Positions 15,139 through 25,300 of a stretch of 32,381 bases of DNA are shown here, piece after piece. The position numbers were made by a program, and so were the translations under genes. The DNA is from Pseudomonadota bacterium (GTDB lineage Bacteria; Pseudomonadota; Alphaproteobacteria; Kiloniellales; JACOMY01): assembly GCA_029781795.1 (NCBI GenBank), contig JAKOWB010000317.1:1-32381 (forward strand), written 5' to 3'. The notes under the pieces were generated by a model, which was not told the origin of the DNA, did not search any database, and saw only the letters and a list, made by a program, of their open reading frames with translations. Numbering within the stretch: the first letter of the stretch is position 1; every line of letters starts with the position of its first letter.

Positions 15139-16128
15139 ATGCTGCCGCGCCTGGAACTGCGCCACCTCGCCATGCTGGTCGGCGTCGCCGAAGCGCCGAG
15201 CATGAGCGCCGCGGCCGAACTGCTGGGCCTGACCCAGTCCGCCCTGTCGCACCGCCTGCGCGAGGCGGAGCGGCGCCTGGGCACGGCGCTGTTCCACCGC
15301 GACCGCCGCGGCCTCAGCCTGACGCCGGCGGGCGAGCGCCTGCTGCTGACCGCGCGGCGCCTGCTGGCCGACCTGGCGCGCGCCGAGTCCGACGTGGCAC
15401 AGATCGCCGAGTCCGGCATCACCGCCGTCGCCCGCCTTGGCCAGGCGATCTATGCCGGCCTGCCCTGGTATCCGGCCTTCCACGCCTACGCCGCCGAGCG
15501 GCTGCCGGAACTGCAGCTCGAATTGCTGTCCGACACCGCCGAGCGGCCGCTGGAGCTGCTGGCCGAGGGCGCGCTGGACCTCGCCATCGTCGCCGGCGGC
15601 GTCTGGCGGCCAGGCGTGGCGCGCCAGCGCCTCTTCGTCGACGCCCTGGTCGCGGTCATGGCGCCGGACCATCCCTGGGCGCGCCAGGACTACGTGACGC
15701 CGCTGGACCTCAGCCGCGAGACTTTCCTCTCCTCCGGCTTCGCGGTGACGCCGGGCTTCGAGCACCAGCGCTTCATGACACCGGCCGGGCTCTACCCGCG
15801 CCGCGTCATCAAAGTCGGCCGGCCCGAGGCGGCGCTGGAGCTGACTGCCGCCGGCAGGGGCGTCTGCATCCGCGCCCGCTGGGCGACGCGCAGCTGGGAG
15901 GCGGCGGGCCGCGTCGTCACCCGCCCGCTCGGCGCCGAGGGCCTGCCGCTGGAGTGGTTCGCCGCGACGCGCGAAAGCGACCCGGCGGATTCGCCCGGCC
16001 GGCAGCTCGCCGCGGCGCTGGCCGACTGGTGCGCGACGACCGGCGGTTTCGATGCCGTGACCCGCGCCAGCCTAGGGCGCGGTCCAGCGCAGCCATTCCC
16101 CGTGCGGCGCCGCCTCCGCCAAGCGTAG
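15139..16128 (+). CDS. LysR-family transcriptional regulator, MetR-like
   Basis: A 329-residue LysR-type regulator. The winged HTH is at residues 5-65 (LELRHLAMLVGVAEA, SAAAELLGLTQSALSHRL, GTALFHRD, LTPAGERLL) and the periplasmic-binding-protein-like effector domain follows from about 90 (LELLSDTAERPLELLAEGALDLAIVAG). The wording LRHL...LTQSALSHRL is closest to MetR-type regulators. An ATG at 15112 would add nine residues but lies on the MetR-type box, so 15139 is preferred. The likely target is the divergent PhyH-like gene, probably with autoregulation. The 3' end overlaps the convergent DUF2332 gene by 57 bases, and the last 15 or so residues (PFPVRRRLRQA) look like a non-conserved tail. 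Confidence 0.87.
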   Translation: MLPRLELRHLAMLVGVAEAPSMSAAAELLGLTQSALSHRLREAERRLGTALFHRDRRGLSLTPAGERLLLTARRLLADLARAESDVAQIAESGITAVARLGQAIYAGLPWYPAFHAYAAERLPELQLELLSDTAERPLELLAEGALDLAIVAGGVWRPGVARQRLFVDALVAVMAPDHPWARQDYVTPLDLSRETFLSSGFAVTPGFEHQRFMTPAGLYPRRVIKVGRPEAALELTAAGRGVCIRARWATRSWEAAGRVVTRPLGAEGLPLEWFAATRESDPADSPGRQLAAALADWCATTGGFDAVTRASLGRGPAQPFPVRRRLRQA

Positions 16129-17094
16129 CATCTCGCTCTCCTCGCCGTGGCGCTGCAGCTCCAGCGCGGCGTGGGTGGCGAAGCGGTGCTCGTAGCCGAT
16201 GCGCCAGACCGGCCGGCGCCGCGCCAGCTCGTCGATCGCCGCCAGCAGACGCGCCCGCGCCGCGCGCGGGAACTGCACGATGGCGAAGGCATGGAACACC
16301 ACGACCAGCCCGTCCGGCGGCAGGTCGGCCGCCACGCCGGCGAAGGTCTCGGCCGCGTCGCCGGGGACGAGCCTCGGCCGCGCGGCGCGGGTCAGCGCCA
16401 GGGCCGCCTCCAACCGTCGGCGGCGCTCGCGCTGCTCGGGCCAGATCAGGGCCGTCAGCCAGCTCGCGTCGGCGGGATCGGCGGCGTCCAGCGGCGTCAG
16501 GTCCAGGCCGACCCGGCTGGCGACCCGCGGCATGCGGGCCGGCAGCGGGATCGGTCCCTCGCTGCGGCAGGTCAGCGTGATGGGCGCACCTGGTGCGCCC
16601 AGGTGACCCGCCGCGCCGTAGTCGTAGGCCAGGCGGTCGAAGGCCAGCAGCAGTCCGGCGGAGCAGCCGACCTCGACCAGGTGCAGCGGCTCCTGCCGCA
16701 CGGCGGCCAGGCCGAAGGCCGGCAGCAGCACGGCGGCGCGCTGGATCTCGTTGGTGTTGGTGCGCCGCGCGCGCAGCACCGGTCGCAGCGCCGCGGCCTC
16801 GGCCAGGGCGAAGCGGCGAAACTCGGGGAAGGCGCTCGCCGGCGGCCGCGGCGCCTCGGTCAGGCTGGCGTACCAGCCGGCCAGCGGGTCCTCCGGCCGC
16901 TGGAACAGGCGTTGCTGCACGGCGGCCAGCAGCACGTTTGCCGGCATGGCGTCGCGCGGCACCTCGGCCGACAGCCGCAGCAGCGCCTCGTCGCCGGCGA
17001 TGCGCTCGGCCAGCGCGGCATAGAGCGGCGAGACCGGCGCCGCCGCCACCGCGAAGTGGCGGAACGACTCGGCCCAGGGAATCAGATCGCTCAC
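16072..17094 (-). CDS. DUF2332 family protein
   Basis: A 340-residue protein that matches the DUF2332 family by its pattern: an N-terminal helical region (FRHFAVAAAPVSPLYAALAERIAGDEALLRL), TNTNEIQRAAVLLPAF, a glycine-rich segment like a SAM-binding loop (LHLVEVGCSAGLLLAFDRLAYDYG, 137-160), and FHAFAIVQFPRAARARL. No enzyme activity is established for the family; the loop suggests a methyltransferase-like fold. It starts at GTG 17094, overlapping the stop of the ferritin-like gene as GTGA, so the two are translationally coupled. The longer frame to 17796 would run over that gene and is rejected. It is the last gene of the glnE run. Confidence 0.78.
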   Translation of the reverse strand: MSDLIPWAESFRHFAVAAAPVSPLYAALAERIAGDEALLRLSAEVPRDAMPANVLLAAVQQRLFQRPEDPLAGWYASLTEAPRPPASAFPEFRRFALAEAAALRPVLRARRTNTNEIQRAAVLLPAFGLAAVRQEPLHLVEVGCSAGLLLAFDRLAYDYGAAGHLGAPGAPITLTCRSEGPIPLPARMPRVASRVGLDLTPLDAADPADASWLTALIWPEQRERRRRLEAALALTRAARPRLVPGDAAETFAGVAADLPPDGLVVVFHAFAIVQFPRAARARLLAAIDELARRRPVWRIGYEHRFATHAALELQRHGEESEMLRLAEAAPHGEWLRWTAP

Positions 17095-17885
17095 CCCGCC
17101 AGCGCCTCGTAACTCGCCTGCCTGAGGCCGGCCTCGGCGCGCGCGGCATGGTTGAAGGGCGGCTTCAGCGCGCCCTTGAAGTGGCGCCGCACCAGCGCCT
17201 GCCAGGTGGCCTCCGGCGCCAGGCCGCGCGTCTCGGCGAGGTGGTCGAACCAGCGGCGGCCGATCGCGACATGGCCGATCTCGTCGCGGTAGATGACGCG
17301 CAGCACGGCGGCGCTCTCGCCGTCGCCCACGGCATCGAGGCGCCGGATCATGGCGGGCGTGACGTCGAGGCCGCGCGCCTCCAGCACCAGCGGCACCACG
17401 GCGAGGCGCGCCAGCAGGTCGCCGGCCGTGGCCTCGGCGGCCTGCCACAGGCCGTCGTGCGCCGGCAGGTCGCCATAGGCGGCGCCCAGCGCGGCCAGGC
17501 GTTCGGCGAGAAGCTGGAAGTGCAGCCCCTCCTCGTCGGCGACGCGCACCCAGTCGTCGAAGAAGCCCCGCGGCAGGTCCGGCCTGCCGAAGCGGCCGAT
17601 CAGGTCGAGCGCCAGGTCGATGGCGTTGAGCTCGATGTGCGCCAGCGCGTGCAGCAGCGCGACGCGGCCGGCCGGCGCGGCGTTCACCTTGCGCTTGGGC
17701 ACGGCGCGCGGCAGGGCCAGCGGCGGCCTCGCCGGCCGCGCCGGGCGTTGCGGCATGGTCTCCGCCGATCCGATCGGCAAGCGACCATCGCGCCATACGG
17801 CCGCCAGGTCGCGCGCCGCCGCCGCCTTCTCCGCCGCCCCGGCGGTCAGCAGCGCGGCGCGGCAGACGGCCTGCAGGCTAGGCAA
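17091..17885 (-). CDS. DUF455 ferritin-like protein (putative diiron protein)
   Basis: A 264-residue DUF455 protein. Four helices carry the metal-binding acids and histidines expected of a ferritin-like diiron site: Glu85 (HIELNAID), Glu118/119 and His122 (ADEEGLHF), Glu169 (LVLEARGLD), and Glu202 with His205 (RDEIGHVAIG). The family is often noted as related to MiaE-like diiron proteins, but its reaction is not known. The start is TTG at 17885, overlapping the upstream stop by eight bases; it is chosen because the segment before the first ATG (17756) fits the family N-terminus. The stop overlaps the DUF2332 start (GTGA). Confidence 0.82.
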   Translation of the reverse strand: MPSLQAVCRAALLTAGAAEKAAAARDLAAVWRDGRLPIGSAETMPQRPARPARPPLALPRAVPKRKVNAAPAGRVALLHALAHIELNAIDLALDLIGRFGRPDLPRGFFDDWVRVADEEGLHFQLLAERLAALGAAYGDLPAHDGLWQAAEATAGDLLARLAVVPLVLEARGLDVTPAMIRRLDAVGDGESAAVLRVIYRDEIGHVAIGRRWFDHLAETRGLAPEATWQALVRRHFKGALKPPFNHAARAEAGLRQASYEALAG

Positions 17886-18888
17886 GCTTCACCAGCAGCT
17901 TGCCGAAGTTGCGCCCCTCCAGCAGGCCCTGAAAGGCCGGCACCGTGGCCTCCAGCCCCTCGACCACGTCCTCGCGGTACTTCATCTGCCCGCTCGTCAC
18001 CAGCGGCGCGACCTCGGCCAGGAACCGCGGCCAGAGGTCCTCGTGGTCGCTGATGATGAAGCCCTGCAGCAGCACGCGGTTCGACAGCACGCTGCGCATC
18101 AGCAGCGGCAGCTTGTCGGTCCCGGTCGGCAGGGCGGTGGCGTTGTACTGCGCGATCAGGCCGCAGACCGGCACGCGCGCGTCCTTGTTCAGCAGCGGGA
18201 TCACCGCCTCCAGCACCGCGCCGCCGACGTTCTCGTAGTAGACGTCGATGCCCTGCGGGCAGGCGGCTGCCAGGGCGCCGGCAAGGTCGGGGTCGCGATG
18301 GTTCACCACCGCCTCGATGCCGGCCTCGGCCTGCAGCCACTCCAGCTTGCGCGCCTCGCCGGCGATGGCGACGACCCTGGCGCCCCTCAGCCTGGCGAGC
18401 TGGCAGACCACGCCGCCGACCGCGCCCGAGGCGGCGGAGACCGCGACGGTCTCGCCCGCCTTCGGCCGGCCGATCTGCGTCAGGCCGTACCAGGCGGTGA
18501 AGCCCGGCATGCCGAGCACGCCGAGCGCGGTGGAGACGGGCGCCAGCGCCGGGTCGAGCTTGCGCAGCTGCTCGGCCGGCGCGGTCCAGTGCGTGCGCCA
18601 GCCGCCATAGCCGGTGACGATGTCGCCCGGCTGCAGTCCCGGTGCCTGGCTCTCCAGCACGCGACCCACCAGCCCGCCGCCCATGACGCCGCCCAGCTTC
18701 ACCGGCGTGGCATAGGACTTGCCGTCGTTCATGCGCCCGCGCATATAGGGATCGATCGAGAGGTAGAGCGTCTCGACCAGCGCCTCGCCGGCGCCGGGCG
18801 AGCGCACCGGCCTGCTCTCGATGGCGAAGTCGGCGGCCTGCGGCATGCCCTGCGGCCGACGGGCGAGCGTGATCTGGCGGCTTTGCAT
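17878..18888 (-). CDS. NADP-dependent MDR-family oxidoreductase (CurA-like)
   Basis: A 336-residue zinc-independent medium-chain reductase of the CurA/leukotriene-B4-12-hydroxydehydrogenase type. Signature segments are LYLSIDPYMRGRM (residues 41-53), the nucleotide-binding loop VSAASGAVGGVVCQLA (150-165) and YYENVGG. It would reduce activated C=C bonds of enones with NADPH. The start at ATG 18888 lies two bases after the bcp stop; the frame to 18954 is read through the end of bcp and is rejected. It is in the same minus-strand run as glnE and bcp. Confidence 0.88.
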   Translation of the reverse strand: MQSRQITLARRPQGMPQAADFAIESRPVRSPGAGEALVETLYLSIDPYMRGRMNDGKSYATPVKLGGVMGGGLVGRVLESQAPGLQPGDIVTGYGGWRTHWTAPAEQLRKLDPALAPVSTALGVLGMPGFTAWYGLTQIGRPKAGETVAVSAASGAVGGVVCQLARLRGARVVAIAGEARKLEWLQAEAGIEAVVNHRDPDLAGALAAACPQGIDVYYENVGGAVLEAVIPLLNKDARVPVCGLIAQYNATALPTGTDKLPLLMRSVLSNRVLLQGFIISDHEDLWPRFLAEVAPLVTSGQMKYREDVVEGLEATVPAFQGLLEGRNFGKLLVKLA

Positions 18889-18890
18889 GG

Positions 18891-19355
18891 TCACAGCGCC
18901 TGCGCCGCCGCCAGCACCTCGGCGACGTGGCCCTTCACCTTCACGCCGCGCCATTCCCGGCGCAGCACGCCCTTGCCGTCGATCAGGAAGGTGGCGCGCT
19001 CGATGCCCATGTACTTGCGCCCGTACATCGACTTCTCGATCCAGGTGCCATAGGCCTCGCAGACCTTGCCGTCCTCGTCCGATCCCAGGGTGAAGGTCAG
19101 GCCCTGCTTCTGCTTGAAGTTGTCATGGCTCTTCACGCTGTCGCGCGACACGCCGATCACCGTGGCCGCGGCCTTGTTGAAGGCCGCCATGTTGTCGCGG
19201 AAGTCGCAGGCCTCGGTGGTGCAGCCGGGCGTCTGGTCCTTGGGATAGAAGTAGAGGATGACGGTCTGGCCCTTCAGGTCCTTCAGGCTGACCCGGCCGC
19301 CGCCGTCGGTCGGCATGGTGAAGTCCGGTGCCTTCTTTCCAACCACGGCTGTCAT
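18891..19355 (-). CDS. bcp: Thioredoxin-dependent peroxiredoxin Bcp (BCP/PrxQ)
   Basis: A 154-residue peroxiredoxin of the BCP/PrxQ class. The peroxidatic cysteine is Cys45 in KDQTPGCTTEACDFRD and the resolving cysteine is probably Cys50, five residues later, the PrxQ arrangement. It reduces H2O2 and organic hydroperoxides with thioredoxin in the cytosol. Its ATG overlaps the glnE stop (19352-19355), so expression is coupled to glnE; this pairing recurs in alphaproteobacteria. Confidence 0.93.
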   Translation of the reverse strand: MTAVVGKKAPDFTMPTDGGGRVSLKDLKGQTVILYFYPKDQTPGCTTEACDFRDNMAAFNKAAATVIGVSRDSVKSHDNFKQKQGLTFTLGSDEDGKVCEAYGTWIEKSMYGRKYMGIERATFLIDGKGVLRREWRGVKVKGHVAEVLAAAQAL

Positions 19356-22315
19356 GGCTTCGCTCCCTCCTCCTGCTTCGGCAGCGCCTCGGCCGGCGCC
19401 GCGATGAGATCCCGATAGACCTGGCTGACGAAGGCCGCGGTCGCCTCCGAGGTAGCCTCGAGCGCCGCGAAGTCAAGCTGGTCGGTGGCGCGCACCAGCC
19501 CGGCGCGAATCGGTTCGGGCACGATTTTCTGGTCGAAGTCGGCCGGCGCGGTGAGGCGCAGGTAGCCCTGCACCCGCCGCCAGTGGCGCGTCGCCAGCGC
19601 CAGGCGCTCGGCCACCGGGCGCTGCAGCAGCCCAGCATTGGCCAGCGCCTCCAGCACGCGGTCGGTGGGTCCGGCCAGCACCTCGGGGTGCTGGCCGGCG
19701 TGCAGCAGTTCCAGGTACTGGGCGATGAACTCGCAGTCGACCAGGCCGCCGGGGCGCATCTTGACGTCCCAAGGGCCCTTGGCCGGCTTGTCGCGGAACA
19801 GGCGCTGGCGCATGTCGTGCACGTCGCGCAGCAGCTTGGCCGGGTCGCGCGGCCGGGCCAGCAGCTCGTGCAGCGTCGCGGTGATGGCCTGGGCGAAGCT
19901 GCCGGCGCCGGCGGCGACGCGGGCGCGGGTCAGGGCCATGTGCTCCCAGGTCCAGGCCTCCTGCTCGTAGTAGCGGCGGAAGCCGTCCAGCGTGATGGCG
20001 ATGGGTCCGGCGTTGCCCGAAGGGCGCAGGCGCAGGTCGGCCTGGTAGAGCTGCCCCTCGCCGGTCGCCAGGGTCAGGGCGTTGATGAAGCGCTGCGCCA
20101 GGCGCGCGCTCCAGGTCATGGCGTCGTGCGGCCGCGGCCCGTCGCTCATCGCGCCCGGCGGTGCGTCGTAGAGCAGCACCAGGTCGAGGTCCGAGCCCGC
20201 CGCCATCTCGCGGCTGCCGAGCTTGCCCAACGCCAGCACCGCCATGCCGTTGCCCGGCAGGTGGCCGTGGGTCTTGGCGAACTCCGCGGTGACGCAGGCC
20301 AGCATGCGCGCCAGCACCACGTCGGCCACGTCGGTCAGGAATCCGGCCACCTGCTTCTCGGGGCTCAGTGCCTGGAGCTGGTGGATACCGGCCTGGAAGC
20401 GCCGGTCGTTGGCGAAGGCGCGGGCGATGTCCAGCTCGTCCTGGAAGTCGCGTGCCTGGGTCAGGCGCTGCTCCAGGTCCTCCTGCAGCGCGGCGCGGTC
20501 GGGCAGGCGCTCGAAGAAGCCGCGGCTCAGCACCGCGTCCAGCAGGCCCGGCCGGTGCGACAGCAGCGTCGCCAGCGCCGGGGCCGTGCCCATCACCTCG
20601 GCGATCAGGTCCAGCAGCTTGGGATTGGCCGCCAGCAGGCCGAAGAGCTGCACGCCGGCCGGCAAGCCGCCCAGGAAGCCGTCGAACATGGTCAGCGCGG
20701 CATCGGGATCGGCGGTGCGGCCGAAGGCGCCGAGCAGCGTCGGCATGATCTCGGTCAGCAGCTCGCGCGCTCGCTGTGAGCGCATGGCGCGGTAGCGGCC
20801 GTGATGCCACGAGCGCACCAGGTTGAAGACCCGCGCCGGGTCCTTGAAGCCAAGGCCGGTCAGCGTCTCGACCGTGCCCGGCTCGGGCTCGCCGCCGGTG
20901 AAGACCAGGTTGCCCGGGCCGCTCAGGGTCGGCGCCTCCTCGAAGAGGTGGGCATAGTGGTCCTCGACCGTGTGCAGGTGGTGCAGCAGCGCCTCGCGGA
21001 AGGCGGCCTCGCTCTCGTAGTGCAGGAACTGCCCCAGCTCGGCGATGCCGCGCGCGTCGCCGGGCAGCACCTGGGTCTGCTGGTCCTCGGCCATCTGCAG
21101 GCGGTGCTCGACCTGGCGCAGGAAATCGTAGGCGTCGCAGAGCGCGTTCACCGTCGCCATGTCGGTGTGGCCGGCCGCCGCCAGGGCCACCAGCGCCGCC
21201 TTGGTGCGCGGGCTGCGCAGGGTCGGGTCGCGGCCGCCCCAGATCAGCTGCTGGGTCTGGGCGAAGAACTCGATCTCGCGGATGCCGCCGCGGCCCAGCT
21301 TGATGTTGTGGCCCTCGACGGCGATCCGTGCGCCGCCCTTCACCGCGTTGATCTGGCGCTTGATCGAATGGATGTCCTGGATCGCCAGGAAGTCGAGCGA
21401 CTTGCGCCAGACGAAGGGGCGCAGGTCGGCACGCAGCTGCCGCCCCAGCTCCAGGTCGCCGGCCACCGGGCGCGCCTTGATCATGGCGGCGCGCTCCCAG
21501 TTCTGGCCCATGGATTCGTAGTAGGTCATGGCCGCGCCATAGGGCAGGGCGACCGGCGTGGCGCTGGGGTCGGGACGCAGGCGCAGGTCGGTGCGGAAGA
21601 CATAGCCGTCGGCGCTGCGCTCGCTCATCAGCTGGATCAGGTCGCGGGTCAGGCGCTGGCAGAAGTCGTGCGTGTCGCGCCGGCCGCGATAGCGGATGCG
21701 CGCCGGCTCGTAGATCACGATCAGGTCGATGTCGGAGGAGTAGTTGAGCTCGCGCGCACCCAGCTTGCCCATGCCGAGGACCAGGTAGCCGCAGCCGGTC
21801 AGCGGGTCGGCCGGGTCCCTCAGCTCGATCTGTCCGCTGGCATGCGCCTGGCGCAGCAGGACGGCCAGCGCGGCGCGCAGCGATTCGCGGGCGAAGTCGG
21901 ACAGCGCGCCGATCACCGGGTCCAGGCCCCAGGCCTCGCCGATGTCGGCCAGCCCGACGGCGGCGGCCACCCGGCGGCGGGCGATCCGCAGCGGCGGCAT
22001 GGCGGCGCGGGCCTCGGCTACCGTGGCATCCGGCAGCACCGTCAGCGCGGCGGCCAGCGCGGCCTCTGGCCCCTGGTCGAAAAGCCGGGGTAGTGTCTCT
22101 ATGTCCTTGATCAGGCAGTCGGTCAGGAAGGGACTGTAGGCGAAGACCAGATCCAGCAGCGCCCGCGCGCCCGGCTCCTCCTCGAGGGCTGCCAGGCGCT
22201 GGGCGACGGCGGGGTCCGCGACGCGGCCACGGCGCTCCCGCCAGTGCTGCAGGTTGACGGCGGCGCGGTCGGCGCCAAGCAGGGGATGGGTCAGCGGGCG
22301 TGGCGCGCGAAGCAC
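19352..22315 (-). CDS. glnE: Bifunctional glutamine synthetase adenylyltransferase/deadenylase
   Basis: A 987-residue GlnE, the usual length. Two nucleotidyltransferase domains are present: the N-terminal deadenylylase half with GMGKLGARELNYSSDIDLIV (Asp195/Asp197), and the C-terminal adenylylase half with GKLGSREMAAGSDLDLVLLYD near residue 700. Both catalytic G-S-D-x-D-type motifs are intact. The enzyme adds and removes AMP on glutamine synthetase in answer to PII and glutamine. Its 5' end overlaps the divergent AsmA-like gene by 16 bases, so its promoter must lie within that gene's start region. Confidence 0.95.
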   Translation of the reverse strand: MLRAPRPLTHPLLGADRAAVNLQHWRERRGRVADPAVAQRLAALEEEPGARALLDLVFAYSPFLTDCLIKDIETLPRLFDQGPEAALAAALTVLPDATVAEARAAMPPLRIARRRVAAAVGLADIGEAWGLDPVIGALSDFARESLRAALAVLLRQAHASGQIELRDPADPLTGCGYLVLGMGKLGARELNYSSDIDLIVIYEPARIRYRGRRDTHDFCQRLTRDLIQLMSERSADGYVFRTDLRLRPDPSATPVALPYGAAMTYYESMGQNWERAAMIKARPVAGDLELGRQLRADLRPFVWRKSLDFLAIQDIHSIKRQINAVKGGARIAVEGHNIKLGRGGIREIEFFAQTQQLIWGGRDPTLRSPRTKAALVALAAAGHTDMATVNALCDAYDFLRQVEHRLQMAEDQQTQVLPGDARGIAELGQFLHYESEAAFREALLHHLHTVEDHYAHLFEEAPTLSGPGNLVFTGGEPEPGTVETLTGLGFKDPARVFNLVRSWHHGRYRAMRSQRARELLTEIMPTLLGAFGRTADPDAALTMFDGFLGGLPAGVQLFGLLAANPKLLDLIAEVMGTAPALATLLSHRPGLLDAVLSRGFFERLPDRAALQEDLEQRLTQARDFQDELDIARAFANDRRFQAGIHQLQALSPEKQVAGFLTDVADVVLARMLACVTAEFAKTHGHLPGNGMAVLALGKLGSREMAAGSDLDLVLLYDAPPGAMSDGPRPHDAMTWSARLAQRFINALTLATGEGQLYQADLRLRPSGNAGPIAITLDGFRRYYEQEAWTWEHMALTRARVAAGAGSFAQAITATLHELLARPRDPAKLLRDVHDMRQRLFRDKPAKGPWDVKMRPGGLVDCEFIAQYLELLHAGQHPEVLAGPTDRVLEALANAGLLQRPVAERLALATRHWRRVQGYLRLTAPADFDQKIVPEPIRAGLVRATDQLDFAALEATSEATAAFVSQVYRDLIAAPAEALPKQEEGAKP

Positions 22316-25300
22316 GGCGGTTGTCGGTCGAAGGTGAGGGCAGGGGCGAGCTTGCGGAAGCGCCCCCCGCCGGTCAACCCGCGCCGCCAGCGCGGCCCAG
22401 GCGCTATGGCTTCTTCCGGCCCAGGCCGCACCGCGGCTGGCATCGCTGGTGCCGCCGGCTGCTGGAAGCGCTGCTCGGCATCGTCGCCGGGCTGGTGATT
22501 CTGCTGGGCTTTGCCGCCTGGCGCCTGTCGGAAGGTCCGATCCCGCTGAACTTCCTCACGCCGAAGCTGGTCGAGGCCTTTGCCGCCGGCGGTACCGAGG
22601 TCTCGATCGCGCAGACCCTGCTGGTCTGGGACGATGCACGGCAGAGCCTGGACCTGCGCGTGCGCGACCTGACGCTGAAGGACGACGACGGCGGCCCGGG
22701 CCTGATCCTGCCGGAAAGCAATCTCACGCTCTCCATCGCCGCGCTGTTCCGGGGCGAGGTGCAGGTGGTGGCGCTGAAGGTGCTGGGTGCCGACCTGCGT
22801 CTGACCCGGCTGGAGGACGGCAGCTTCCTCGGTCTCGGCGGCACCGCCGAACCGCTGCCTCCGGATGCGCCGGCGCAGGAATCCTCCGCGGCGCTGGGAC
22901 TCATCGACGTGCTGCTGGAAGACGACGCCGATTCGCCGCTTGCCGGACTGGAAGGCATCGGCCTGGTCGACAGCACCATCGTCTTCGACGACCGGGTGAA
23001 CCGGCAGGTCTGGACCCTGCCGGCCAAGCAGATCGACCTCCGGCGCGAGCCGCGCGGCCTTTCGGGCGAGGCCGAACTGGCGGTCATGCTGGACGACGAG
23101 ACGGCCTACATCCAGGTGGTCTTCGCCTATGGCAAGCGGCGTGGGCTGCTCGACCTCTCTGCCAACGTGCAGCAGCTCTCCACCACCAAGTTGGCCAAGG
23201 CCCTGCCGGAACTGGCGCCGCTGGCGCTGATCGACACGCGGGTCAGCGGCCAGGTCAACGTGACGCTGGGGCAGGAGGCCGACCTCGGCCTCTACGACTT
23301 CGAGTTGCAGTTCGGCCCCGGCAGCCTGTGGCTGGGCGGCGAGGGCGAGCCAGCCATTCCGCTCAGCGACGGCAGCCTGACCGGCTTCTACGACAATGCC
23401 GAGGACCGGCTGGAGGTCAACCGCTTGCTGCTGCACAGCGGTACCCAGGCGGCGCCCGGCCCGACCTTCTCGGTCGAGGGCGTGGTGGTCCGCGACGCGC
23501 ACGGGCGGGTCGCCGAGGTGACCGTGGGCGTGGACAGCCTCTCCGCCACGCAGCTTACCCGCTACTGGCCGGCGGCCTTCGCTCCGGGCGGCCGGGTCTG
23601 GGTCGCCGAGAACATCCTGGGCGGAGCCGTCGACAACCTGGAGGCCAAGGCGCGCCTGCGCCTGGTGGCCGGCGCCGAACGGCCGGACCTGGTGGTCGAG
23701 AGCCTGGGCGGCGGCTTCGACCTCAGGGATGTCAGCGTGGCCTTCCTGCCGCCGATGCCGCCGGCCACGGCGGTCAGCGGCCGCGCGACGCTGGGGCTCG
23801 ACACGCTCAGCTTCGAGGTGACGCAGGCGACGGTCGAGGGCATGGCCTTCAAGCCGGTCAAGGTCGAGATCTACGGCCTGTCCGGTGACGACCATCGCCT
23901 GCGGCTGAACGCCCAGGGCAGCGGCGAGGTGGCGGCGCTCTTCGCCCTGCTGGATCATCCGCGCCTCGGCCTGCTCGGCAAGCTCGGCCTGCCCTATGCC
24001 GGCGTGTCCGGCGAGGCCGAGGTTACCCTCGGCTTCGATTTCTCGCTGCGGGGCGAGGTGACCTTCGAGCAGATCGCGACCACGGCGAGCGCCAGCTTCA
24101 CCGACCTGACGCTGCCGGACGCCTGGCAGGGCGAGGCGCTGAATGCCCGGCGCCTGGCGCTGACCTTCGACGGCAAGCAGCTCAATGTGCAGGGCGGCGT
24201 GAGCATCGCAGGCGCCAGCTTCGACACCGACTGGACCGAGCCGGTCGGCGGCGGCGAGCGGCGCATCAAGGCCAAGTCGCCGAAAGTGGCGGTGGCGGCG
24301 CTGCAGAAGCTGCTGCCGGCGCTGGCCGGGCGGCTGGACGGCAGCCTGGCCCTGGCGCTCGACGTCAGGGGCAACCCCGCCGGCCGCGCCAGCGTCGCGG
24401 TCGATGCGGACTTGACCCAGGCCCGCTTCACGCTGCCCGACATCGAGCTCGACAAGGCGCCGGGCGAGGCTGCCAGCGCGCGCTTCACCGCCAGGCTGGA
24501 ACAGGGCACGGTCGTCGCGCTGGAGAAGCTGTCGGTGCAGGCGCCGGGCTTCGCCGCCAGCGGCACGCTGTCGATCGGCGCCGCCGGCGACATCGCTGCC
24601 GCCAGCCTGACGCAGCTCACGGCCATGGGGCAGACGCTGGGCATGGTCGAGGCGACGCCGCTGGCCGGCGGCGGCTGGTCGCTGCGGCTGCAGGGCGGCA
24701 CGCTCGACGCGCGCCGCTGGATCAAGATGGGTCAGAGCGACGGCGACGAGCGGGCCGAATCGCCATTGCGCATCGCCGATTCGCGCCTCGACCGGATCCT
24801 GCTGCCTGGCGGCAGTCTCGACGGGGTGACGCTGAGTGCCGCGCGCGACGCCGAGGGCATCGCCGCCATCGTCGTGGCGGGCACCCTGACCGCCGGCGGC
24901 AAGGCCGGCGGGCGCCTCTCGCTGTCGCTGGCGCCCGAGGGCGACGGCCGCCGCGCCTTCCTGCTGGCGGCCGATGACATGGGCGCGCTGCTGCGTGCGC
25001 TCGACATCACCGAGTCCGTGGTCGGTGGCACCCTGCAGATCCAGGCCAAGGCCCAGGGCCCGGAGCGGCAGAGCCGCTTCGAGGGCACGGTCGAGGGCAA
25101 GTCCTTCGGCCTGATCGACGCGCCGACCTTCGCCCGCATGCTCGGCATGAACGACGAGAGCGACAGCGAGGGCTATCCCTTCGAGCGACTGACCGGCAGC
25201 TTCGCCTGGGAACAGGGCGTGCTCTCGACCTCGCTGATCCGCGCCTATGGCGGCTCGCTCGGCATCACCACCAAGGGCAGCCTGGATTTCCGCCGCGACG

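Noticed and set aside
16072..17796. A 574-codon DUF2332 frame that would fuse it with the upstream gene
   Set aside because: The first 230 codons are out-of-frame translation of the DUF455 gene; the GTG at 17094 gives the family-length protein.
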